Position numbers and translations under genes: made by a program | In this document: positions 1 through 11,894 of the stretch, piece by piece | Layout of the letters: every line of letters starts with the position of its first letter | Numbering within the stretch: position 1 is the stretch's first letter | NCBI GenBank assembly: GCA_020740775.1 | Contig: JAHEWK010000036.1 | Coordinates: forward strand, 248,001-312,000 | Length of the DNA stretch: 64,000 nt | Origin: Ilyonectria destructans | Taxonomy: Eukaryota; Ascomycota; Sordariomycetes; Hypocreales; Nectriaceae | Reading direction: 5' to 3' | The notes under the pieces: model-generated | The model's database searches: none | What the model was told of the DNA's origin: nothing | Seen by the model: the letters and a program-made list of their open reading frames with translations, nothing else

Positions 1-595
1 CACTTTTCACTTGCACGGGCAAAGTCGTCGGCCTGCTCGACCACAACATCATGGTGCACCCGCCCAGCTTTGACCGAGACTACGTTTTCATCGTCGTACC
101 AGATACCTGGACCTTTCTCGACAAGACCACGTCCAAATCGACCTCCGCAGCCCTATCCCTCCCTACCCCACCGAAACAACCGTACTCCGGCCCTATGGCC
201 TTTGGGGATGCGAAGCTATATTTTCCTCGCCACCAAAACCAACAGTTCACCAATCTCCTCCTATCCCATCCACTCCTCCCGCGTCTGCTTCACTCGAACC
301 GAGTAAACCACCGGCCAAGCGAACAAACTCTGACTGCGACCAGACCCCTACGAAGAAACGACGCCTGTCCCCGGCCTCGTCTAGCACCATTCCCTCTTCT
401 CAGAGCAACGAGCCTATCAGATCCCTCGCGGTTTCGGCTTCCTCACAAGATGAACTTGATGTATCGGAGGCGGATGTTGCCACTACCTGTCGTCCAGATC
501 CGCCCGCATCCGATTCAATCACAGCGTTCTCGTCAGACTCGCCCCGGCCGCATCGCAACCGTCATCCCCCAAAGAAATATCAGGAAGTTGAATAG
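1..595 (+). CDS. 3' end of an unidentified gene
   Basis: Only the last part of this gene lies in the window. One frame is open from base 3 and reads a folded-looking stretch (CTGKVVGLLDHN, then FDRDYVFIVVPDTW). Downstream another frame, ending at the TAG at 593-595, carries a Pro/Ser/Lys-rich tail with a KKRR basic patch that could be a nuclear signal. The two frames differ by one base and must be joined either by an intron or by an indel. I found no convincing GT..AG pair; a weak one is 182-303. I do not recognise the family, so no function is proposed. That the region codes is moderately likely; the exact structure is uncertain. Confidence 0.4.
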
Positions 596-1420
596 GAATC
601 CATTCGAAGAACCCCCCCATTGTAGCCACAAATAGTCACTTCGTACAGCAACAAATTGACTTGAGATATCTGTTGTCCATCTACCAGTGCCCACCATCAA
701 TATCCCCTTACAGAGGTGAGCTGGTCATTTGGTCTGATGGATACATGATTCTGCAGACGCAAGGTTGCGTCTCCGTTGCACGACATTTTCAATCTTGCAT
801 TGTGTTTCATGACGCCTCTCTTCCTACACCAGCATACCCTTGAAAGGACCCCATCTCCCGGAGATACATATGTGACCAACATCACTCAATCCAAAGCCAA
901 TTTTTGCACTTGACATTTACGTCTCCATCCAACACATCTCAACTGACCTTGAAACTGCCATAGCCAACCTCGTTCCTCAAGGCTCTTTGCGCAAGCCGCG
1001 ACCGGCTTGCCTCTCCTGTTGGTGCATGCACGACGCCCTCTGCACAGTCATCAATCGCGAGCCATTCTGTCGTCATAATGCAAAACACTTCCTTGCACCA
1101 ATTAAAAGTGTCCTTCGTGTTGAACTCACCGGTCATGGGTCAATCGTGGCCTGACTATCTCGAACTCTTTCCGCCCTCAGATGAAGAATTCGCAAGTGGC
1201 GTGACGATAACCGCAACCCCTTCACTCGGAATTTACCTTCTCGTTCATACTGTCAGCCCCTTCATTGAAAAGTACTGCAATGGAAAGGAGATAGTCTCTT
1301 TATGAATAGCTATCTGCACTACCAAATCTGCACCCTCTCGTAACGGCGGTGTCCCAAAAAGCTTCACGGGAGATAGGCTAAACAAAGCTCGGGCTTGAAC
1401 CTGGACAAGTCGATTTTCCT
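596..1420. other. Intergenic, nothing recognised
   Basis: Both strands contain only short overlapping open frames without recognisable motifs. I see no RNA gene, repeat or clear promoter element here. Confidence 0.5.
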
Positions 1421-2777
1421 TTACCCCTGCCACCGCCAATTTCGCCGCATAGCACGTCGCTCCTCGTCATCCAGTCTGAGGTCGGCTGCCAAGGTCCCAA
1501 GGGCCTCGTTGGAGCGGAGCCAGTATCCTATAGCCTCGATGGGGAAAAGCCAGAATCCTACCGCTGGTTCAAGCGGTCTCTCGACTTCTTGAAAAGGCTC
1601 CTTGATGTCCTTTTCAGCCTCACGCTCTCGGATTCCCTGCAGCCTTCGTTTCCATCGTTCATCTTGTTCCCGAACCCAGCTATAGCATCCTCCCTGTTGC
1701 TTATTGCGGGGTTGACATAGCCGTCCCGATACCATCCAGGTTCAATGCCGAAGTGGTCGTTCTCAGTGGATGGTCCAATTTTGCGCCCTCCGAAGGCAAC
1801 CATAAAGCGGTATTCTACTTTGTGGGAAAGTTGTACGTTGCATTGTTGTAGTAGCCTAGACCAGCGACGAATTGGCCTTCGCGGCTCCTTGACATCCACA
1901 TGTACTTCCGTCAAAGACGGCTCTACGGATGATCGAGGATCGCATGGAAGGCGATCAAACTTGGGAACGGCGGCCATGATCGGCCGAGGCAGATAGATGT
2001 CATCGGTTCCTGAGCGGTCCTTTCTCAATTCATCTAAATTCTACCGTTAACTATGTTATAGCGTGTTGTGTTGGGGACATGTCATATCTCACATATAAAC
2101 TTGCGCTGAGGTCCACCTCGTATCAAGAAGATCACGCGCTTTAGTCTAGGTATGATTTGTCGTAGAAGGGCTCTTTGCCGCTTGGGAATGTCTTTCTTAA
2201 GTTCGGGAAACCTGCGCTGTCTGATATCGGAAATGAAGCGATTTTCGTTGAGTGCTAAGTTGATGAGACCAACGTGGCGTGGATCATGGGCCCAAAGATC
2301 CTGAGCAAACCTGGGAAATCGCCTCCCTCTAATTTCCAAGGTGTCCAGCTCAGGGTGAAAGTAGAAAGTTCCAATCATGTCTTGCTTGCCTTCCCAGCGA
2401 TAAAGGCAAGGCAGCTGGACCCGATAGAAGCGAGATGTAACATGACGTGATTCGGAATTGACCCGAGCGAGCTTGCTAATGGGCTGGCGCTCTACGAGAA
2501 TGAGTTCATAACCAGGGGCCTCGGGTTCATCGGGAGGACTGTCGGCGTTTTCGACACTCCTGGGGCTTTCAACGGTGTCGGTGCTTTCGACGCTTTCGGC
2601 AGCAGTGGGAGGAGGACGCGCCTGAACGTGGAGAAGACGCTCGTGGCAGAGTTCGAGCTCCCATATCTTCCAGCGGAGCTCACAGGGGAGATGGTTGAAA
2701 TATCGAAAGGTATCGGTCGCCTTGGAACGAGACGCCGGGTTGAAGATGTTCAGCTTGCTGGTGGTGACAGATGTCAT
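1421..2777 (-). CDS. 2EXR-domain protein, spliced, possible frame break
   Basis: The N-terminal part has the 2EXR signature of fungal proteins: a Phe-rich entry (FRYFNHLP) followed by CELRWKIWELEL. The function of 2EXR proteins is unknown. I start at the ATG at 2775-2777, since the longer open frame upstream lacks a better start. Exon 1 ends at 2093; a 59-nt intron (2034-2092, GTGAGA..TTTAG) restores the frame into exon 2. Exon 2 runs well to about 1720. The C-terminal 90 residues (GFWLFPIEA, then DDEERRAMRRNW) are in another frame down to the stop at 1421. Either a 53-nt intron (GTATCG..TATAG, about 1683-1735) or a one-base loss near 1690 joins them. The Glu/Ser-rich stretch around residue 70 is low complexity. 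Confidence 0.7.
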
Positions 2778-3625
2778 ATCGCATGCGTTGAAAAAAGAAG
2801 GATGCAGGAAAGGTATAGGACGTGATAAGCTGTGTGTGTAGGCTGGTTTTATAGGCAAGAGGAGACATGTCTCCATGGAAGACAGGAGACGTCGTTCGAT
2901 AGGAGGAGACGTCGTCAAAAATGGAGAATAGAAGACGTCGCCTGATTAAGTCCTGTGAAACTTTAGTTGATTCACGGCACTAAGCCAGCGCTTCTGGGAA
3001 AGAATTTTAATCTGAATCCAATTTGACAGTACGGACCTGTGTCTGCCACTTGGTTATAACGATTAAGTTCTCTTTTCGTTGGGATCCCTGCGTGACTCAT
3101 ACTAGACTTTTTTAATACCCTTCTGCTGCATAATGAACGATGACATCTACGGAGAGCTGGAAGATCAATGTCTCTAGAGAGAGATCGCAGAGAGCAGGCG
3201 ATTATCCATACTCACACGTCAGCCATATCATGGGGGCAGACGCTGGACGAGGTCTCAAGCTGAAAGTCACCAATCACTCCCATTTCTACAAGGCTCAACA
3301 TCTTTGGAAATTATCTATTAAGATAGGTTTTAGTGAAATGGGTTACTGTTGATACGCATAATGTAGGATTTTATGGCAATAACACTGCATGATTTACTAC
3401 ATAATTTACGACGTAACTTACAACATAAGTACTATATAATTTACTACGTTTGTATTGTGCCCGAATCACATGTAGATTACGAGTTTGTATTCAAGTGGGA
3501 ATGCCCAAAACCGTATGAATTAATAACTGTTTTCTCTACCAGTCTAGTGAAATCTGTATGATCTAATTTACTTTTATAAAACGAAGGCCGTAATCCGTGA
3601 TGCGAGAACATGTAGCGTCGTGTGA
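2778..3625. other. Intergenic
   Basis: This is the upstream region of the 2EXR gene and the downstream region of the acetate-transporter-like gene. It includes an AT-rich stretch at about 3355-3470 with loosely repeated TTTACTACATAA-like words. No gene is supported. Confidence 0.5.
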
Positions 3626-4566
3626 TTAAACAAGGTTCTGTCGCGCCCTCTCCTTGCGCAGTTCCTGGCCTTTATCAGACCAAGAAAAGTGACCAACAGG
3701 GACCTGGAAGAAAGAATTGCTAAAAGATAGACAGGTCAGCAATGACACTTTATTCGGCCCAGCATTGGGACCAGGGACTCCAGGTCAACATACCTGCTGT
3801 CTTGAATACCCGCCAAAGCGTTGTACCAAGTAAGGAAGGAAGCAAAAAAGCCAAAAAGACCGGCGGCTTGCTGCAGCGCGTCCCTCGCCGTCTCATTCTC
3901 CAAGTCGTGCGCGTAGCTCTCGCAAGCAAGCAAGAGGAAGCATATGTCTGCGGCAAAAGAATAGGAGGAAATGGGCGACGCTGGACCTGAGCGTGCAGAC
4001 CAAGAGGAGCGTGGTGAAGATCCACCAGGCGGTCAGGAAGAAGCCCATGACGGAGCCGGTATCGCCTTCATAGGGGCCGTCTGTTGCGAGTGTGCTCCAT
4101 GGTGGCGTCAAGAGCATACCGTAGGCGATCCAGAAGCCACCATAGGAGGACAGAGCCGTGGCACCAAACGTATTACCGACAGCCATTTCCCTGGAGAACA
4201 AGTTAGTTGCGGAGTCATAATGGAAATGAGACGAACGACGTCTCGAAGCAACATACCACATACCAGCAAGGAGCTGGACTAACCCTCGTAGCTAAAAGCA
4301 AGAGGTACGGCGATGTTGGGAGTAGTCTCGCAAGAGAGGACAAATGTCGTAACGGCAAAAGCGCAGAGGCCCAGTGGTGACGGATTGGCGAATTTGCGAG
4401 GCTCATAGGCCAGGAGAAGTTGCTGAGGAGCAACGCCATTATGGGGAGAGGCCCATGGCGAATTCATTTCTGAGCAGGTGGGGAGATAGCGCTGGTGATA
4501 GGTGTAGTGAGGGTGCTCGAGAGTCTTGTCCGAGTCGTTGTGGATGTCATGAACGTGGTCTGCCAT
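3626..4566 (-). pseudogene. GPR1/FUN34/YaaH-family acetate transporter-like gene with two frame breaks
   Basis: The protein is a six-helix plasma-membrane transporter of the GPR1/FUN34/YaaH family (Ady2/AcpA type, acetate and ammonium export or uptake). The start is the ATG at 4564-4566. The NPSPLGL motif, GMW, then EMAVGNTFGATA, SSYGGFW, CTLRSSVA and WYNALAG follow the family order. The intron after GMW (GTATGT..CCAG, about 4192-4253) and the last intron (3720-3793, GTATGT..TTTAG) are well formed; the final exon gives SNSFFQVPVGHFSW and stops at 3626. Two single-base breaks remain: a missing base after YEG near 4280, and an extra T in a TTTT run near 3957. Both sit in homopolymers, so this is either a young pseudogene or a sequence error. 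Confidence 0.85.
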
Positions 4567-6729
4567 TTTGTATCAACGAAGGATGTATCGAAGGATGTAT
4601 CGATAGAAAGTGTGGGAATGGAATAGATTAGAATGATGGATTGAGAGACGATTGAGGGTTGTGACGCTGTTTACTTATACCCGTATTATTCGTTGCTTGT
4701 ATATAGAAAGTCGGGAGACTGCAGCGTGGTGTGACGGTGGAGGAACTCGCCGCGATCCACAAAATAGATACGAGCCAGGGTTGAAATCGGAAGCAGATCA
4801 GGAGACGGCACGGAGAGACAAATCCGCGAACAGGGTAATTAAGAGGATTATGCTTTTAAAGACTGGTCCGTGTGAGCAGATTCGGCACCTTATTTCACAT
4901 TTAATATACTCGGGCATTTCTGGATCCAAGTGAAGCGGTCTCGATGGTGTCTCTGGGAGGAGAATGCAGGGGTGACGTGACGGTGAGAACATGTCACCGG
5001 ATTGAAATTGATGAAAAATGCATCAATTCTTTTGAAAAGAGAACCATTCCCAAAAGAGAATTGAGTCAATAAAGAAAAAGAACAATAATCGTATTTGAAG
5101 AGCATCTGGACCCTGTGGCTCTGTCTAAGATTCCCATCCCAACATTGACTCTAAGCCGCATTCCTCCGATGGTCGGCGACGGGGCTATTTTAAGATTTTT
5201 CACAACAACGTGACCTGTCACGAGCCCAGATTGTCTGAAACGTCTGATTGGGTAGATGTCTGTTCTTGATTGCGTCAGGTCCCCGCTCTGAGTTCCTGTA
5301 CAACCTTTATGCTGAAGGAGCTAGAAGGATATTGCTATAACATGTACACGCCCAGTTATCCAAATACACACCGTGACATGACCGTTCATCAGCGTGGCAA
5401 TACTTATGGGGGGGCACCCCCGTGGTCGCGTCCGCTCCCGCAAGTACCGAAACGCATCAGCCTAAATGCGCCAGCCCGTGGGCCGTTTTTATTTTCCAGT
5501 GCGTGACGGGGCCCTTGGCGAACGCCGCCTGCAGGGGTCATAGGGCGGGCGAGGGACTCCGGTTCAAGGGTGTTTGTTTTTTTTGCTTTACGCGTTCATC
5601 TTGGCGGTGCTCATGACTTTTCCTTGCTTGAATTAAGGTGATGATCAGGATTATTTGAAGTCTTGTTCCATGGTTATTGATTGTGCTCGCTTGCCTGGGT
5701 TTGTGCACGGGAGACTGGCATGACGTGGCGCCTGTCGGGCCGACATGATGGCAGAAAGAAGCAGGCTATGTGACAGTACCTCGTCAAGCTAGTATCACTC
5801 AAGGAAGCAGCCGAACGCTCCAGGAAGTGGTTAGTCAAATAACCACAGGGTGGTGGCTGTTTCTGCAAAGATTTAGACTACCAAGGGGGCCTCGGTCTCG
5901 ACATGATTGGCTTTCGGCACAAGAATCAGCCCGCTTATTCCCTCTGGCAAATTTACCATCTTGGGAAAATGCATTTCCAGTCCGTTCTACATATCCATGG
6001 GCCATTCCCTGGTGTCAATTCCGATCGGACATGGCAATCTTGAGATCTGCAGTCAGCTTCAAAAGTGGTAATGAGGATGTTCAAGTTTCCCATCAACGAA
6101 AGTTCAGCCATGCATCTGTTCCCCTGGCAGCAAGCACACTTCAAAGACCGCACTCCTTGCCCGTTTGGGGTTTTAGTGTGACGGTGGCGTTGGATGAAGC
6201 TTCTAGTAACCCCTTCAACCCGCCTCGGCGCTTTCGCAAACCTTTGATACGATATATACGAAGTAATCCTCGGCTTTAGTTCAGATGCTAAAATAGCCTG
6301 GCGCCGTTCTGCACCAATCACACCCGATTAAAAGCCCGAAATTAATAAGGGCGTCCAAAGATGACCCGAACTGCCATAAGCATAAATTAAAGAAGAAGGT
6401 GCCAATATTACCTTGCCATCCAAATTGGTCTTTCTGCCGATCAACTTGCCTAAATCTGGCCATCTGGAGCTACGGACGTGTCGTATTCAGCCACAAAAGG
6501 TCTGCTGTCAGCCCAGCAAGGCACAATTGTGTCTGCCGTGAAGATCCTGGAGAAGGGGGTCCGTTTGAAAAGAGTTAAAGCATTCAATATATAATCTGTG
6601 CTGTACTTGCTCATGAGACCAAGGCAAACCATCGACCCTCCAATTTCTATCCTTGTTGCTGTTGGCCTCGTGCTGAAGACGACCTTGACCACTTGACCTT
6701 CCACTTCTGTCATTCCCTTATACAACACC
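4567..6729. other. Long intergenic region
   Basis: About 2.1 kb separates the start of the transporter gene from the start of the cysteine-rich gene. Open frames here (for example 5770-6279 on the plus strand) have no family resemblance and are covered by comparable frames on the other strand. I see only probable promoter sequence for the two flanking genes. Confidence 0.45.
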
Positions 6730-7386
6730 ATGACGCGCTTCGTTCTCGTTTTGGCCCTCGCCGGGTTAAGCATGGGAAGCCTTACTGGCTTCAGCGGCCG
6801 AAAGGGCGGACTACAAATTCATTTCGCAGGCATCGACAACAAACCGCTATCCTTGAGGGCTTCCTGCTCGTCCATCGAGACGGAATGCGACGGCGAATGC
6901 ATCCCCAGCACAGGAGAATGCTGCTCCTACGGCGACGGATCGTATTGCGAGACTGGAAACTACTGCACCAGCGGAGGATGCTGCGAGGATGGCGAGATTT
7001 GCACCGGCGAGGCTACTGGTTGCAACGACGGTAGAGAGCTTTGCGGCGACTATTGTATACCCGAGGGCTCTGTTTGTTGCACCGACGGCTCTTACTGCGA
7101 CAGCGGCCAAACTTGCACCACTGATGGCTTCTGCACCACGGACAGCGACAGCAGCAGTGAAACCGCCACGGAAACTACGCAACCGACGAGTACATCCACG
7201 AACGGCAACACTCTCTGTGCTCGCAGAAAGGGCGGGGGTTCTGACAGCTCTGGTTCTGACAGCTCTGACGAATCTGACGATGGCGCTGGCAGTAGCGGTG
7301 ACGACTGCGGCTATGGCGCCGGCTCGAGTCTTACTCCGAACGTACTGGCGGGAACACTTTTGGCGGTTGTTGTTCTTCTGCTATAA
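6730..7386 (+). CDS. Secreted cysteine-rich, probable GPI-anchored protein
   Basis: The 218-residue product has a hydrophobic signal peptide (about residues 1-17), a cysteine-rich body (about 45-137) built of short repeats such as YCETGNYC, CCEDGEIC and SVCCTDGSYC, then a Ser/Thr/Asp-rich linker (138-200), a short Gly/Ser patch and a hydrophobic C-terminus ending in VVLLL. This layout is typical of cell-wall or plasma-membrane GPI proteins of filamentous fungi. The role is unknown; surface protection or adhesion is only a guess. The gene has no intron. The start is the first ATG of the frame and is directly followed by the signal sequence. Disulfide-rich modules with paired cysteines suggest a stable extracellular fold. 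Confidence 0.8.
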   Translation: MTRFVLVLALAGLSMGSLTGFSGRKGGLQIHFAGIDNKPLSLRASCSSIETECDGECIPSTGECCSYGDGSYCETGNYCTSGGCCEDGEICTGEATGCNDGRELCGDYCIPEGSVCCTDGSYCDSGQTCTTDGFCTTDSDSSSETATETTQPTSTSTNGNTLCARRKGGGSDSSGSDSSDESDDGAGSSGDDCGYGAGSSLTPNVLAGTLLAVVVLLL

Positions 7387-7803
7387 TTGCTTTGTGTGTA
7401 TGTCGTCGAGGAGCATGTAATAGTGGGAGTTCAAGTGGCTGGATCAGAGTATCCTGGGATGGGTGAGGTGTATCAAAGGGCGAGCACTGGAAGCGGTGGG
7501 GATGGGCTTGTATTAAGTTGCTGTACATATTCTTCTCTTTAAAAATTCTTTCCTCATTTCTCTATTTGCGTATTTAAACTAATATCTCAAGATATCCTCA
7601 TCTTGCGATTAGTGACCTTGAACATGTGTATTTATTATATATCGATTCACTCCCGCCCTCGAGGTCAGGGGGTTCAACAATTCCAATCTTCCTAATACGG
7701 ACTAGCCTGCCAGTCCTCTCCTCTGCATCTTCCCGAGTAGATCCCACTTAACAAGGCTGTCTACAAGCTTTGGGCTAGACTTTTTAGCCAAGGCGGTATC
7801 AAG

Positions 7804-8239
7804 ATGCCTTCTTCAACCCCGGAATCGCCGTCTCACCTTCTCTTTCTGCTAGACGAGATCCTTCAACACGTTCTCAACGATGTCGTTGCTGGAATCGTCA
7901 CCAATCAGAAAACTGGCTATCCGTATCCATACTATGCATCCAACTACAGAGATTCGCAAAAAGACCGAAGACGGAACCTGGTCAACTTGTGTCTCTCATG
8001 TCGAAAGGTCAACGCCATAGCCACTCCACTATTGTATCGCGATGTTTTCCTCAACAAACTGAATCAACCTGAATATTCAGAAGAAGAGGAACGCAACGAT
8101 GCTGCTGATGAAGGTGTTTTCACGCTCGGCTTGTTTCTGCGGACCATGCTAGAGCGTCCAGAGCTTAGAGCTCACGTTCGTCATCTCGACTGCTGGTTTA
8201 TTCTCTCGCCTGTCCTGGATTACGAGACAGACCCTCTTC
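7804..8239 (+). pseudogene. F-box-like gene, 5' part, split by hAT insertion
   Basis: The first 145 codons of an F-box-like protein begin at the ATG at 7804 (LLDEILQHVLNDV, later NLCLSCRKVNAIATPLLYRDV, the usual fungal pattern). Such proteins act as substrate adaptors of SCF ubiquitin ligases. The frame is intact up to base 8239, where the hAT element begins. The remaining two thirds lie at 17611-18974. After removal of the element and one copy of the 8-bp duplication the two parts join in frame, giving about 599 residues. As it stands the gene would make only a truncated protein reading a few dozen codons into the transposon end. Confidence 0.8.
8232..8239 (+). repeat. hAT target-site duplication, left copy (CCCTCTTC)
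   Basis: The eight bases CCCTCTTC directly precede the terminal CAGGGTT of the element and recur at 17603-17610 directly after its other end. Eight bases is the hallmark of hAT insertions. Confidence 0.95.
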
Positions 8240-8254
8240 CAGGGTTAGACACCT

Positions 8255-8446
8255 ATCGAATCTATCGAATCGAATGCCCGGCCTTGTCATTCGATTCGAT
8301 GGCTTGGCATTCGATTCGGGCGTGGCCACATATGATTCGATTCGAGTCCAGCACGTCTCCCATAGATTCGATATCGAATCAAGCACCTGTCATTCGATTC
8401 GATGCCAAGATTCGATCGAATTCGATTCGAATTCGATCGAATAGAT
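8255..8446. repeat. hAT left subterminal repeats (ATTCGATTCGA-like)
   Basis: Within about 190 bases the words ATTCGATTCGA, TCGAATC and GATATCGAATC recur many times in both orientations. A similar cluster lies inside the right end. In hAT elements such subterminal words are transposase-binding sites; here that role is inferred. Confidence 0.8.
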
Positions 8447-8712
8447 GACTAATCCCCGTGAAGGTAGAGAACGTTAGAGGAAATGGTGACATGCCAATAA
8501 GAGGACCGTCTGACATGGAGTGATCCAAATCTGGTTTGTGTAAGGGCAATAGGCAACACGAGGAAGCACATGGAGGGAGTATGTAACATAGCGGTAGGGA
8601 CCTATAGGAAATGTCCCTCCGGGCGGAATAAACATCATCATTATGATCGTGATTTGGGAAGAGACGTCGCAGAACAGAGTCAATTTGTGGAAAACAGGTA
8701 TTACTAGGCAGA

Positions 8713-8850
8713 TCAGAAGTCACCCGTGTCCTTCAGCGACGCAAGTACATCAACCCATTGGTCATCACTTAGGCTAAGCAGCGGCAGCGAAGGCGTGTAG
8801 ATCCCAGCCTTGCTCCACGATCGAATGCACGGACCCATAGCCACTATCTC
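8713..8850 (-). pseudogene. hAT transposase, detached C-terminal end
   Basis: On the minus strand this stretch continues the hAT transposase beyond the nested insertion: it reads IVAMGPCIRSWSKAGIY and ends at the TGA at 8713-8715. Joined to 13378-15953 after removal of the insertion and one GAGAT copy, the frame is continuous. This confirms both the nested insertion and its 5-bp duplication. Confidence 0.9.
8846..8850. repeat. 5-bp target duplication of the nested element (ATCTC)
   Basis: ATCTC occurs immediately before the left TIR and again at 13373-13377 immediately after the right TIR. Removing one copy plus the element restores the hAT reading frame exactly. Confidence 0.92.
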
Positions 8851-8889
8851 TACGGAAGGCCATAAGGGGCAGTGTACCAAAACCCCAAA
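8851..8889 (+). repeat. Left terminal inverted repeat (39 bp)
   Basis: The 39 bases from TACGGAAGGCC to the run ACCCCAAA are the exact reverse complement of 13334-13372. Confidence 0.95.
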
Positions 8890-9054
8890 TTGATGTTTTT
8901 TAGGATGGGGTCACCCCCTCCGTCCGGCCCCGTTTGTAGGATAATATTGCGTCGCGTTTTTTTCCGCGAGTACGTACCTCCTCCCTCACCTCGCCGGCCT
9001 CTTTCGATCCCATTCGCAAGCCTTTTCACGCAATACGACCCAATACGCAACATC

Positions 9055-9847
9055 ATGGCCGGCGCCAGCGGAAAGAAGAGGCCCCCCCGTCCTCCCAAGA
9101 AGGATCCCAAGAACACCACTATGGGCCCGAATGATGCCGACCCCCTCGCCGAGGATTTGGGTGACCGCGCAGCCTCGCTGCTCCCTAAGGAGATCCTGGG
9201 TATCGACACCCGTACTTTCGCGTACAAGGTCGAACAGCCCGAATCGAACCCGGACCTTACAGTTTGGGCTTTGATCAACGCTTTGAAGGGGAGCACCACC
9301 AAGGGGCAATCTGCTGTCGACTCCACCAAGGTACTTGGTTCTATACTAGCTCGGTTGATCACGTACTAACCCGTACTAGACCGTCCGCGAGCTTCGGGTT
9401 CGCGTCAAGTCTAGCAACAAATCGCTCGAGGATACCCCCTACACTCTCAACTTTGCGAGCAGACAGAACTGCGATGCTATGCTGCGTCATCTGTACGGTG
9501 ACGAACGGGAGGATACGGAGCGCTGCCTCAAGTGTACGAAGCGCAACGGGGCCCTCATCGGCTGCGTGGTTTCTGAAACCAATCCGGCTTGCGCCAATTG
9601 CGACTGGAACCGATCCGGCGCCGCCTGCTCCTTTACGAGTGAGTACGCTACAATACGCAACCAAGCTTGATACTAATTCGGTACAGGTAAGAAGCGCAAG
9701 GCCAGCGAGGCCGATGATGACGACAGCGATGATACGGACCCGTTCGAAGGGATTGACCGCAAGACGTGCGCGCGGCTTGCCCAGATCTTCAAGGAGGCTG
9801 CTGACCGCAAGAAGAGAAAGAAACACACCATTTCGAAGGCGGATTAA
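9055..9847 (+). CDS. DUF3716-type zinc-binding protein of the transposon
   Basis: Three exons (9055-9330, 9380-9638, 9687-9847) with introns of 49 and 48 nt (GTACTT..CTAG and GTGAGT..ACAG) give about 231 residues. The middle holds a cysteine cluster typical of DUF3716: CLKC, then GCVV, then CANCDW and CSF, likely a zinc-binding module. A basic, Lys/Pro-rich N-terminus and two basic clusters in the tail (KKRK, KKRKKH) flanking an acidic run point to a nuclear protein. DUF3716 has no established function. Its place between perfect TIRs beside an integrase suggests a role in binding element ends or controlling transposition, which is inference. The ATG at 9055 is the only start in frame with the conserved part. 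Confidence 0.85.
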
Positions 9848-10246
9848 GGTATTTTACCCAATACGTAAACGTACGAACCCCAACTACCTTTTTTTCCCCA
9901 AAGTCCGCTGTCATTTCTTCGCTCTCTGAGCTGGAAATTTCGATTTAGGATTTGGCGCGAATAATACTTTCGCGAACGGCTGATTCCGTCGGCGTACGGA
10001 GGCGTACGGCAAAGTACGATACCACTTTCTTACCGGGGGTCTGAAATTTCCGCTCGATTTTCTTTTTCGCTTGTGACCGTTCTAAATTGTGATGTTCCAT
10101 TTATGGCAAAGTAAAGCTCCGTATGCACCCGTATTGCGCTATTTGATAACTCCCTCGGCTAGGAAAATTATATCGCGCAATCCAAACTTAAAACTTCGTC
10201 CTCCGTTTAGCTACGTACGACCACCAACGAAAACAGGCGGCACAAA

Positions 10247-11867
10247 ATGGTTCGCCCTTCCATTGACTTATCTTCGTTTCGCCTCCAGATTCAACAGTGG
10301 AAAAATGACGAAGGTCTCACAGTTCAGCAAATCATCCGGCGTCTTAAGGTCGATTTTCATATCGAAGTTAGCCGTATGACGATGTATCGCAACCTCAAGG
10401 CCTGGGGCACCTCTTTGACCCAACACACACAAGACTCTGAACGACTACGTGAGCGTATGCAAGAGCTTTTCTTCCATATGGTCTTAAACGACCACTTTAT
10501 GCTTCTGCAGCTACATTCTGAAGGCTTTATCATCACGAAGACTGGGCTCTCTCGGATACGGCGAGAGCTTGGCCTTTGGCGCCGCCAAACCCCTGAGATG
10601 GTCACAGAGAGACTTACCGAACTGCGCCGATTTTTTACAGATGAGGCCGAAAAGAACACAAAGCTTGAGAGCTATGGGCGCACATATCTCTACGTATATG
10701 TCCGTCAACACCAGCATGTCTTAAGCCGCCGAGCGCTATACGAATGCTTTCGTGACTTTTATCCTGGAAGTATTACAGAACGGTGGAATACGATGCGGTA
10801 TCGCCGCACTGGATGGACTGCCCCAGGCCCTGACTTTATCTGGTCCCTCGATGCATATGATAAACTGAAGGCCTGGGGCTTTGAGATTTATGCTTCCATT
10901 GATGCTTACTCCCGGTTCATTACGTGGTTCTACGTGGGCATATCTTCTAGTACATCACGAAGCGTTGTTGCGCAATATCTCCACGTTCTCTCACAGCGGA
11001 AAACCATGCCAAACCTTGTTCGTTCAGATCGTGGCGGAGAGACAGTCCTGATGGCTGGAGCACATTATTACCTTTCGAAATCGCGCGTGCGCGTACGTGA
11101 TGGTAATCCGCAAGATGTGCGCTTTCAGGACTGTTGGATCTATGGCAAGAGCACGCATAATGAGAAGATTGAGAGCTGGTGGCTTAGGCTAAGTAGAGGC
11201 AGGGCTAAGTTCTGGCGGGTACGTATCTGGCATTATCTCCCCGTTTAATCTGATATTAACTTGAGCTTAGGAGTACTTCTCTGAAATCACGGAACTCGGA
11301 TACTTTACGAATGACTCCTTACCCGATCGTATTGCGATGCTCTATATCTTTATGCCACTTCTACGTGCGGAGTTTGCCGAGTTCGTACTTATGTGGAATT
11401 CGCATTATATTCGCAAACAGAGCAACAGGCCACATGTCGTTCCAGGGCAGCCATGGACTCTCTACTTCCAACCCGAGGCGCGGCAGGTTGAAAGTTTCGC
11501 CGAAGTCATCCCTCAAGACCGATTATCTACGCTTCAGAATATCTTCGCAAGGGACGATATTGACCTTGACGCTTACTTACCGGAGGATACGATAATAGTT
11601 TGCGAAAGAATCCTACAAGGCCAACAGGATGAACCAAACGATCCAGCGCAACGGCCAAAGCTCTCATCGTATTTATTTCTACGGCATCATCTACAGCAAT
11701 ATATCGCGAACAAGGAAGTACCAGCGCTGGGGCTATTAGTGACACCTACGGGTGGCCTTGACCGCGTACGGGATCATTTGGCGGCTCACGATATTGATGC
11801 TGCTTTACTTTTGGAACGTATTGAGGAGGAAGAGATTGAGGAGGAAAGCCCCCAAGTATACGACTAA
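10247..11867 (+). CDS. rve-like DDE integrase/transposase
   Basis: Two exons (10247-11218, 11271-11867; intron GTACGT..CTTAG, 52 nt) encode about 522 residues. Residues 23-54 look like a helix-turn-helix. The RNase H-fold catalytic core follows: WSLDAYDKL (Asp 202) and YASIDAYSRF (Asp 219), then VRSDRGGE (Asp 261), then HNEKIESWW (Glu 306 or 309), the D..D..E pattern of retroviral-type integrases. The phrase IYGKSTHN before the Glu is typical of the integrase-core family found in fungi and animals outside retroviruses. The C-terminal exon is acidic and has no known domain. It presumably cuts and joins the element ends. All key residues are present, so the enzyme may be active. Confidence 0.9.
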
Positions 11868-11894
11868 ATACAATAAATGCAATTTTCACTCGAA

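Noticed and set aside
1380..1420. Possible tRNA T-arm (minus strand GGTTCAAGCCC)
   Set aside because: The stem bases on both sides do not pair and no matching acceptor stem could be found.
5770..6279. 169-codon plus-strand open frame as a gene
   Set aside because: No recognisable motif, unlike a secreted or domain protein, and an equally long frame lies on the other strand.
8255..8446. CRISPR-like or minisatellite array
   Set aside because: The words are irregularly spaced and in both orientations; they are explained as hAT subterminal sites.
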